Shown here piece by piece: positions 22,685 through 31,899 of a stretch of DNA of 64,000 nucleotides. Numbering within the stretch: position 1 is the first letter of the stretch; each line of letters starts with the position of its first letter. Where the stretch lies: the NCBI GenBank assembly GCA_947471745.1, contig CANJKZ010000825.1, positions 62,001 through 126,000 of the forward strand, given 5' to 3'. The translations under genes and the position numbers were made by a program. The DNA is from Closterium sp. Naga37s-1 (lineage: Eukaryota; Streptophyta; Zygnematophyceae; Desmidiales; Closteriaceae). Under the pieces are notes generated by a model. The model searched no databases and had not been told where the DNA came from. It saw only the letters and a program-made list of their open reading frames with translations.

Positions 22685-24474
22685 ATGTCAGGTTGAGCAG
22701 CTCGTGGTAGAGGGAAATGTCAACGAAAACGTGAAGGCACGTCAACGCCCGACGTGGATTCGGGAGAAGATGACGGTCTTCGTCGTAGTGATAGGCTGAA
22801 ATTGGGCCACGCAAATGCGACGACTATCAAGGAGCATTGCGCCACGCTGTCTGATCCGGTGGTCTTGAAAAAATTAGCTCCCCACGATTATGGCGTGGAG
22901 CCGGAGTTTGAGACGCCGTTGGTAGAACCTGACGATCTCATCGCGAAAATCACCGGAGATACCAAGATCCCGTTGCTAAACACACATGAGGAGTCTAGAG
23001 CTACTGCGGACAAGTTTACGCATCCCTTTTTTCCCACGCATGCGATTCGTGACCATCACGGCATGACGGCCATTATCACGATGGCCGACGCTCTGCACAT
23101 CACAGATAATCAGCCGATCACGCAGCCGCTCATCGATTTCCATAATATGTAAGTGCCATACCACAGACATGTAGACTCCGGTGATGAACCCTTGTGTCTT
23201 GATTATCGCACTTACAGATCTCTCATTGTTGTGCTACATTTACTGCCTCTTTCACCGCAGAGTGCTCAACATCCGCCGGCCAAAGTTGAGCAATGGCAAG
23301 ACGTGGCTCGCGTTGGACAGTCAAAGTTACGACTACTTCTGCTCACGGGGCAAGATCGCCAGTGGAGACTCCAGAGCGTCAATCTTCAGCTACGACTATC
23401 TGGCCATGCCAATCTTTGGCGGGTAAGTGCCATGATCCCGTGTCTAGTCTAGCCAACACGCAAAGGGCTTCGGCTGTTGTTTTGCCTGACCGTGACAGTA
23501 GTTGTGTAATGTGGTGACGATGCAGGTTTCATTTCAGTGTGATGATTGTGGTCAATCCTGGAGTTGTGACTCTCCCGCTCGACGAGGACAACGCCACCCA
23601 GCCTGCGTGGTTGCTGCTGTATGACTCCCTTGGGATGCATGCTGTTGGGGGCAATGCATTCAAGAACATGACCAAGTAAGGTTCCGCTAGAGGTTGCGAA
23701 CACAAATTCACTTACAAGCACGCAAACATCACCGTGCATGATTTTGTTTCATTTATTCAAACTTCCACTTCGTCTTTTGTCCTTCCCAACGCGGTCCCGT
23801 CACAGCTTGCTAGGCATGGCCTACGAGAAGGACCATGGAAACCGACCAATAGAAGAGATGAAAGCGAGGCTCGGGAGATTCCAGCCACACGTCATGGAGG
23901 TGTGTTGACCAGTACTACGCTTGTCTACCATGCTACATCGTATGCTTATTCATGTGCAGCCATGCTATTATTGCAACCCATGCAATCCTGGTGCAACCAT
24001 GCGCATGGTGCACCCATGTGCACGATGCTGCCAAACAACCAATGTACTGCCCGGTTCAAAGTGCTCTCGTGTGTATGGTGCCACTAAGTTGAGTGCAGCC
24101 ATCTGTACGTGCAAGGTGCTTTCCCGTGCAAACTGTTGTACTCTGCATGGTGCACATGTGACTTTAAACATTTTACATACATAGTTTATCAAATGATAGA
24201 CGTGTACACTCCCGTCTGTTTTTCATTATGCTGCATGTGCATTTGGTGTATTGCAGGCGTGGCAGATGCCTCTGCAGCAGAACGATTTTGACTGCGGCAT
24301 CTTCGTATGCCAGTACATTCAAGCGCTTGTGGAGGCGTGTTTCGAAGGTGCTGAGAACGGGGTACGGTTCAGCATGAGCCCACTGGCATATCGACGCAGG
24401 TTACGGGAGGATGTGTGCGCTCATGCAGAAGGACGGTTGATCGGGGAGCTCACGGTAGCTGGGCATGAGATCCC
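22685..24474 (+). pseudogene. C48 protease-AP2 gene, copy 2 (5' part)
   Basis: Near-identical to copy 1, with the same exon plan: 22685-23148, 23261-23422, 23526-23675, 23806-23899, and 24257 to the insertion point at 24474. The catalytic His, Asp, Gln and Cys codons are all present, and the G missing in copy 1 is present here. However, the fourth codon after the equivalent ATG is a stop (CGA in copy 1, TGA here), and an LTR-element piece interrupts exon 5 just after the protease domain. A later in-frame ATG could rescue a shorter N-terminus, but the C-terminal half would still be lost. Probably a broken copy. Confidence 0.8.
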
Positions 24475-25326
24475 TGTGAAAATAGTAGGTAGAGTTAGGA
24501 GCCATAGCTAGGTAAGTCCTAGCTAGGCAAGAGAAGTTTAGGCAAAAAAGAGTAGTTCACTAGCAGCAATGAGGATACATATAGCAAACCCTAGATGGGT
24601 TGTACTCGCTATAGAGCACCCCACTACAGGCTAGAGAATAACATTCTGACACACCCCCATAGCCAAAGTGGGGTGTAATCAGTACAATGAGCAAGCAGGT
24701 ATAGAGCAGGAGTTCACAAAGGTAAGCAAAGCTAGAGCTAATCACAGCGAGCAAGTGAGGAGGAGGAGGAGGAGCTGTGGAGGTAGAGAAGATGGGAGGC
24801 AACGACTGAAGCTGCAGAGGCACGGGCACAGGAGCGGCTGACTCAGAGGCTACCGAAGCAAGGGCGACGGACTACTGGAGTAACTGGCTCGGCGGCTATA
24901 GAAGAGCGGCAGGAGCAACGGACCCACTGGCGACTGGTGCAGCAGGCTCACTGGCTACCGAAGCAAGGGCGACGGACTACAGGCGCTGCAGGCGACACGA
25001 CAGGTACCTCCACACAACCTCCTCCAACTGCCCCACACCCTCGACACACACCCACTGCTCAAACCCTAGCTCCACTCCCACGCACCCCCCTAAAACCCTA
25101 AACCCTAGGCTCCCACACACCCACCCCCCTCAGCGGCAGCTGCAGCAGTGGGAGACCAGGGAGGAGGAGGAGCAAGGGGAGTAACACACAACCGCCACCC
25201 CCACACTCCTCACCCCCAAACCCTAATTCAGGAGAACGGGCAGCAGTAGGGGTGGGGCACCGTCAGAAGCACGGGGGACAGCGAGCAGCTCAGGGACAGA
25301 GAGGAACGGGCCGCCCACGGGCCCGT
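24475..25326 (-). mobile_element. Partial LTR element with one LTR
   Basis: A 177-bp LTR (24475-24651, TGTGAAAA...TTCTGACA on the plus strand) followed by the CACCCCCATAG complement of the lineage's polypurine tract and about 675 bp of GC-rich, non-coding internal sequence. It resembles the Copia LTRs of this window (shared ACCCCACTA and GGTTGTAC blocks) but is longer. No second LTR is found, so only the 3' end of an element remains. The internal piece has several AAACCCTA words and ends where repeated exon 4-5 sequence of the C48-AP2 gene resumes. Broken, age unclear. Confidence 0.75.
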
Positions 25327-25366
25327 CACTTCGTCTTTTGTCCTTCCCAACGCGGTCCCGTCACAG

Positions 25367-27513
25367 CTTGCTAGGCATGGCCTACGAGAAGGACCATGGA
25401 AACCGACCAATAGAAGAGATGAAAGCGAGGCTCGGGAGATTCCAGCCACACGTCATGGAGGTGTGTTGACCAGTACTACGCTTGTCTACCATGCTACATC
25501 GTATGCTTATTCATGTGCAGCCATGCTATTATTGCAACCCATGCAATCCTGGTGCAACCATGCGCATGGTGCACCCATGTGCACGATGCTGCCAAACAAC
25601 CAATGTACTGCCCGGTTCAAAGTGCTCTCGTGTGTATGGTGCCACTAAGTTGAGTGCAGCCATCTGTACGTGCAAGGTGCTTTCCCGTGCAAACTGTTGT
25701 ACTCTGCATGGTGCACATGTGACATTAAACATTTTACATACATAGTTTATCAAATGATAGACGTGTACACTCCCGTCTGTTTTTCATTATGCTGCATGTG
25801 CATTTGGTGTATTGCAGGCGTGGCAGATGCCTCTGCAGCAGAACGATTTTGACTGCGGCATCTTCGTATGCCAGTACATTCAAGCGCTTGTGGAGGCGTG
25901 TTTCGAAGGTGCTGAGAACGGGGTACGGTTCAGCATGAGCCCACTGGCATATCGACGCAGGTTACGGGAGGATGTGTGCGCTCATGCAGAAGGACGGTTG
26001 ATCGGGGAGCTCACGGCAGCTGGGCATGAGATCCCTTCTGGCAATGAGATAAGGAAACCGCCCGAGCCTGAGGTGATCGGTGATGAGGTGGAGGATAGGG
26101 AGTGGAGAGCGGAGATGGCAGAACGAATGCATAGGCTGGAGGTTCGCAATGAGGGTCAGGCAGTGGCTATTGCCAAGCTCGAGAGGCAATTGCGTGAGCT
26201 GATGCTTTCTCGTACTCCGCAGCATGGCGTAGACGGTGAGGCTGCAGGGGAGGGACATGGTGATGTGGCAGGGGCCGGTGGAACTGGTGAACCTGCACGT
26301 GTGGAAGTCATGGGTGGGGACAATGCTGGCACACATGACAGCAACCCAGGTGCACATGGTGAGGGTCCTGTGGCTGCCGTTGAGACTGGTGAAGGTGGGA
26401 AGGTGCGTGATGAAGGTGCTGGAGGCTTGTTGGGTACTACGGATGGTAATAGAGGTGCTAGAGAGGCCGTGGGTACTGGGCATGGTGTGACTGCCTCGAA
26501 TGTGGATGTGGATTTGGTGTCCGCATACAGCACAGGGTCTGAGACGACGAGTCGCAACACTGCGCGTGGTCGAGCTCCCAGCTCAGGTTATACTGGTATA
26601 AGCAGACGGGAAGGTAAGTGGGCGGCACGACTGTGCCTAGATAACAACTGGTTGGCGCTGGGACGGTATACCGAGGTCTTGGATGCCGCAAAAGCATTTG
26701 CAGCAGCCGCCCACATCTGCCGACCGTCCATCTCCAGCTCGAAGATGGTGCAGTTGAGCGTGGAGGAGAGGAGGTGTTTGGAGGGTCTGACGTCGCAAGG
26801 GGTTGAGAGGATTGTGGATGCGAAGCGGTGGGCAGAGTGGAGGAACTGGCGTGAAGTGCTCAGCAGCCTCCCTGAGCCTTCCACCCCAGCGCCAGCAGGA
26901 GTTCACACACAGGCTCCACCTCTCTTATCCCACCAGCACCCAGGAGCCACGTTTGGCAACTACCACCCGCCAGCCGCCGCCTTCGCGGGACCCGCAGGTG
27001 CAACCCTAAACCCTGGTGGATGGCAGCCGTACACCCACAGACACCCTCCTCCCAACCTCCATTTTCCATCCCAGCAGTTTGCATTCAACCAAATCCCTAT
27101 CCATCCATTCAGCCAGGTGCAAGCCCCTATCTCCGTACACCCAGCCCCTTCAGCACCCATTGCTCCCAACCCTGCAGGCCATTCCGCAGCACAAAACACG
27201 GCACCCCATCCGCATGTCCTACCCACACCACCAGCCGTTGCACCCAGCACGGCACATCCAGTAGCTGGCATGACAGATTCACAGCACAGCTTGAGCATGT
27301 CAACTTCACCCAACAATCCCAACCCCCCGTCTCACGGCTCCGCACTGGCAAGCGAGCCAGCAGCTGGTGAGATGTATGATTTTAACATCATTGCTTATCA
27401 TTAGAACCATCAAATTGCTAACCTGACTTACTACTCATGTCACCGTTTGCTCAACGTGTGCAGGGGTGGCTGACGACATCATCGAAACCTTCCTTGGTCA
27501 CAAAACACAATAA
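25367..27513 (+). pseudogene. C48 protease-AP2 gene, copy 3 (3' part, natural stop)
   Basis: Exon 4 (25367-25460), exon 5 (25818-27366) and a last exon (27464-27513) ending in TAA. The intron at 27367-27463 runs GTGAGATG to GTGTGCAG and keeps the frame (phase 1). Exons 1-3, with the catalytic His and Asp, are absent from this piece. Exon 5 has the QNDFDCGIFVCQ motif, the coiled coil, the AP2-like segment (about 26590-26700) and a Pro/His-rich tail. If exons 1-4 of copy 2 and this 3' part are the original gene, exon lengths add up to an 822-residue protein with every junction in phase. This is the only copy here that shows the true C-terminus. Confidence 0.78.
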
Positions 27514-28153
27514 ATGTTGAAACGGCTTGCATCGTAAACTCCAAATCAATGTTTAGGACTCAGCATACACATGCATAGAGCTTGACATGTTTAAGCCGTT
27601 GCCGTTTAAATGGTACATGGAATGTACTCGTGCATCCATCTGATCATGAGCGTTTTAATTAGAACCTAATTGGCCAGAGTTTATGTTTGTGCGAGTGTTT
27701 TTAGCATATGATTGGCGAGATCATAAAGTAAATTGAGTTTCATTGGCGCGGTCAAATATGGTCGCAATCCTTAATGATGGCACCTGATTGGACGTGTAAT
27801 GCCAACAATTGCACCGAGCATATCATTGACGAATCATGCGCGGTCGTTAGGGCTGTTGCGGTTTGATGCTGGTCAATTGAGGTTTATGATCGCGGATTTA
27901 TATGCTCGAGCGCTTATTGGTTCCGAATTTGTTTGCCCGCGCGCTCATTGGTCGCGCATTTGGGCGAAAATGGCCGCGCATATACTATTGGTTGGGCCAC
28001 GTTCGTGCCCGCCAACCACCCGAAAATTTCGGGTGGGGAATAATAGGAATCACTGCCGCGGGATGAGACTCGTGCGAACGAGGAATTTCGGGGATACAAT
28101 CCCTGGTAGGGTAATGTGCCGGAGAAAAAAAAACCCTCGAAAATGCCCTGGCG
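27514..28153. other. Spacer with repeated ATTGG words, no gene seen
   Basis: Probably the 3' flank of the C48-AP2 locus. From about 27700 to 28010 it carries several ATTGG or ATTGGT words (inverted CCAAT), some next to GCGCAT. The combination also occurs upstream of the gene copies (about 7530-7640 and 14795-14910). No coding region is supported. Confidence 0.45.
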
Positions 28154-28302
28154 TGGCCACTCGAGCAATTATAACTGAGTTTGATGGCCACTCGAGCAAT
28201 TATCACTGAGTTTGATGGCCACTCGAGCAATTATCACTGAGTTTGATGGCCACTCGAGCAATTATCACTGAGTTTGATGGCCACTCGAGCAATTATCACT
28301 GA
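28154..28302. repeat. 31-bp tandem repeat, about 4.8 copies
   Basis: The unit TGGCCACTCGAGCAATTATC plus ACTGAGTTTGA repeats at 28154, 28185, 28216, 28247 and 28278, a period of exactly 31 bp. The copies are nearly identical. Each contains an XhoI-type CTCGAG palindrome. Confidence 0.93.
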
Positions 28303-28737
28303 GCAATTCGGGGACACGTGGGCAAGAGCGAATCACCAAACAAGGCACTGGAGCAATTCTCTCTGGTCATCGACACGACAAACCTCGAGTTGAGGTGGTG
28401 GGGGGGTGGTTTTGGTAGACCCCTCCCTCTTTTCCCTCCCCCTCGATCTGCACAACAAGCAAAACCCTAGGGGTTGTCACTCCACTTCAATACATCGGAA
28501 TGCTTCTTAGTACGGTTCAATTTGTTTTAGGAAGTTTCGGCAGGGTTTTGTGCGAAGGCGAACGCTGGACATGCTGCTCATACGCTGGAAGGGGTTGGTT
28601 GGTACACACCTTCCTGCAGAAGGCAGCAACATCGCTGCGATCAACACCAGCAGCAGCAATATTTCCTCCACATGGAGACCTCCACATGGGCTTTCATTTT
28701 GATCGCGCCTAGCAGACCAACAGAGGTTCTCTCATAA
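28303..28737. other. Spacer, nothing recognised
   Basis: Between the 31-bp repeat and the inverted-repeat element. It includes a G-rich then pyrimidine-rich patch (28395-28450). Short open frames show no recognisable domain. Confidence 0.35.
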
Positions 28738-29241
28738 GGGCGTGTAAAATCCCCGTGCAAGTGCGAAATCGGGGTTTGGCCGAATTTTCGTCGACCATGT
28801 GGTCGACAATTCTTTCGCGAAAGTCGACTTGGTGGTCGAATTCGAGTCGTTCAATTTTCAGCCACCATTTGCAGATTTGCGGAATTTTACAACCGGTTCG
28901 GAAAAGTTGTAAAATTTGGAGTTACTACAGTAGTTCGGTATGTACGACGGGGTCGCACATTTATCGACGATGTTTCTCATTTGACGATATAAAAAAACTG
29001 TCGTTCAGCGATACTGTGCGACGTCGTAGGCGATTGTCGCACACTGTGTCGACTACTTGGCCGTTTTGTATCGACTCGGCGTCGTTTTCTTGACTTTTTA
29101 AGCGGCCATCAAATTCGTTTTGTTTTGCGAAATTCGCGACTGTCGCCACTCAACTTACGACTGTCGCTGACTGGTTACCTTCGCAGAAATGGCCCGACGG
29201 ATTGTGGCCGATTTTTTTTTAGTTCCCGATTTTACACGCCC
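28738..29241. mobile_element. Inverted-repeat element, MITE-like
   Basis: A perfect 14-bp terminal inverted repeat, GGGCGTGTAAAATC at 28738-28751 and its complement at 29228-29241, encloses 504 bp. The interior is rich in GTCGA words and short hairpins (for example GTCGACCA...TGGTCGAC at about 28791-28808). It has no coding capacity. I could not find a convincing target-site duplication, so the superfamily is undecided. Confidence 0.5.
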
Positions 29242-29761
29242 GATTTTAATGAACATTGCTTCAAATTCCAGCCCGTTAGAATCGGCTTGCTTTGTGCTCC
29301 TCTGATTTTGTTAGAGCGGACCGCTGCCTGATATTACGTGACTTGCCGTTCTGGACAGTTCAACGCGAGAGTTATGATGTCAGCTAGGGCATCGCGATAA
29401 TTGTTTGTGTTGACGTTGGGTTTCAACGTTGCATATTTGTAAGGTGGCCTTGACGCAGCAGAGCCTTGTTATCTAGGAAGGAGCAAGATCCCTCATAGAC
29501 CTTAGAGGTACGGTATCACGTGCTTAACGTTTGACGATCCTTTCTAGGCCGCTGTTTTCTCTCAAATATAAGCTCTTGGATTTTCATTTGTTTTCTCTAG
29601 TATCGTCGTTTCTTTGTCTCTGTTCCCATCCCTCTTCGTGAGATGTCGTCGTTATGTGTTCAACCTTTTTCATTTAATGTTTTCGGAACGCGTCGTGCAG
29701 GATTACCGTTTTGACCGTCTTACCTGATTATTGTCACCTATTGTCTCGGGTGGTGCTTGTA

Positions 29762-29997
29762 ATGGACGAAGTCTGGCCGGCGTCACGCTTCTTTAGCGAC
29801 GGTTGTAGTTCCTTGTACGAGAGATCTGTCTTCGAGGGTCCAACTTTAAGGCATTTTCAGCAACAGCAGCAGCTGAAGCAGGAGCCGCAACAGCAGTCGC
29901 TGCAGCAGGTGTTGGAATTAATGCACTCTACGAACCAGCCGTATCAGCCACTAGCTCATCCGCAGCAGTTGCAACTGCAACAGCAGCTACTGCTGCT

Positions 29998-30030
<33 letters not shown>

Positions 30031-30519
30031 TCAGCTCCATTTCCAACAGCAGCACATCTTACCCTCTTGCCATCCGCATCTTCCAACCGAGGACAGCTTT
30101 TCCTCGCATTCCCTTTTTGATGAGGCTGGATTAAAAGATTCTCACATGCTCCCAGCATCATCGGAAATGTCCACGTTCCCATTGGCCCAGTCTCGGCAAA
30201 TAATGCCTGGCTTAGAACCTTCCGGATTGAATTCCTCAGGCAGGTTCGATTCCTCTGGACGATTCTCCACCTCCGTAGGCTACGATCCTTCTGACAGGCT
30301 TGAATCGTCTGGCAGATTTGAGTTAACGTCAGCCCAGCTGGATTCCCCGGTCGAACATGGTATTGCTGGGTACGATTCTTTTGAGTGTTCAGGGGGGCCG
30401 CCCGAGAATCCGCTTCCGCCGCTACAGGGATCGCATGAGGCTGTTCTGCCTGACCGTGCACCAAAAATGATGGTCGACATTGAGGATTTTTGTTGGGTTA
30501 ACGAGGATTACTGTGTCAG
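29762..30519 (+). CDS. First exon of a Gln-rich protein, family unknown
   Basis: The open frame starts at ATG 29762 (MDEVWPASRFFSDG...) and runs 252 codons plus two bases to a good donor, CAG|GTAAGT, at 30520. Residues about 33-115 are Gln-rich, including a CAG-encoded run (about 29997-30028), followed by a Ser/Gly/Arg part with repeated SSGRF words and an acidic end (VDIEDFCWVNEDYC). A possible small second exon in phase lies at about 30760-30800 (RGLPDGVCYRLALDR) but is weakly supported. Gln-rich disordered N-termini are common in transcription regulators, but no DNA-binding domain is visible, so no function is assigned. It is convergent with the pectin acetylesterase gene. Confidence 0.5.
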
Positions 30520-31369
30520 GTAAGTCGTTGTGGCTTTTACACGAATTGCTGTTGCGTATACATGCCTTTGTTTCTTAACATTTTCGTTTACGTTTCGCGG
30601 TCGATCTTCTCTCGTTTATGTCTATCCCTGCCATTGTCGTCTTTGACCCATCCCCTTTGCTCCTCCTTGCAGAGTATACATTCCTTTTCCAGGAGTCCAC
30701 GCCTTCCCCCCCTCGTATATAACATCTTCGTTCACTAATAGCTCTTTCTGCTTGTTGATAAGGGGCCTTCCCGATGGTGTATGCTACCGACTTGCACTCG
30801 ACAGGTATTTTTGTCTTGAAATGTTCCATCGCTTTGTGTTGTGTTGTGTGATTCCCAGGGGTCTTGTATTTGTTGGCAAATTCTGTATGGTGGATGAATG
30901 TTTCAGTCAACACCTACCTGCTTGTTCTTGTGTCCCCTACATCCCATTGGCTTGGCGTGCAGTCTTTATGGGGAGATCCAGCCGAACCTGTGCTGCCACA
31001 ATGTGCACAAAGATAAGATAGAAATTACTCTATCAAAAGTCACATCAGGCCCCTCTGATGGACCTGACACTGACATCTTTACATGGTTTAGCCTACGATT
31101 ATAAGACCACATAGGAATAAAGGCACTCCATTGTTTATGGTACGGGTACCGGTAGTGTAATGGATGTTGTGTACAAAATTGAACTAACTAGAGCATGCCT
31201 TTTCATTCCACAACTCTGTATTTTAGAGCATGGCTACAGGGATGGTGAAATTGTTACTCTCTGCACTGCAGTCTTGCACTGACACACCTGGTTGAAATTA
31301 GTTTTCCCCTGCTGACCAACCCTATACCTGCGGGATGCACTGCCCCAAAACATACCGTCCATTAGTTGG
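30520..31369. other. Probable intron(s) and 3' flank between two convergent genes
   Basis: From the donor at 30520 to the stop of the minus-strand pectin acetylesterase gene. It may hold further exons of the Gln-rich gene on the plus strand, but none is certain. 31100-31369 looks like the shared 3' flank. Confidence 0.35.
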
Positions 31370-31868
31370 CTACATATGAACAAATCTATCAGATGTTCTA
31401 CCTGCCAACCACTCTTCTATTTGGGACTCTACCGACATTCCCCGAATCCAAGGATTCATCCAAGCACTTGAAAATAATACTGTATGTGCCAGTCCAGCTG
31501 GCACAAACGCAACTACAGTATCCCCGCTTTCTATAATGCTCTCCAACTTGTCGTTAAGAACAGACGCCGCAACAAACAACGCGTCTCGCTCCCCAGCTGT
31601 ACAGTAGTTCGTCTTCCACTGTATCTTGCTCCACTCCTTTCTCTGTATAATCCCTGTCACATCCTTTATCCGAATAACTTCACCTAAGCAAGCCCATGCA
31701 TAGGTACTGTTCCACGGTAACAGCCCGCCAATCTGGGCGGCTGTAACGTCGAAAAACGCGTGGAAAATAAATATCGGGGTTGTAACGTCTTGCAGAGTGT
31801 ACTGTGGGAAGAAGCACTTCCATTGGTCGGACTCTGGTAGAGCTGGGGGGGTAGGGGAGGGGGGAGGA

Positions 31869-31899
<31 letters not shown>

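Larger units (their letters stand above)
14651..27203 (+). repeat. Tandem duplication, unit 2, expanded by insertions
   Basis: Second copy of the unit at 7384-14650. It is interrupted by a Copia element (15082-22443, target duplication CGGTA). A piece of another LTR element (24475-25326) interrupts it again, and around that piece 23766-24474 is repeated at 25327-26035. Sequence equivalent to unit 1's right end is reached at 27203, after which the gene continues to its natural stop at 27513. Unit 2 therefore holds the original right end of the locus and unit 1 the original left end. Confidence 0.87.

Noticed and set aside
25085-25110. Possible interstitial telomere repeat (AAACCCTAAACCCTAGG)
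   Set aside because: Only about two units; scattered AAACCCTA words nearby are common in plant-type DNA and in these elements.
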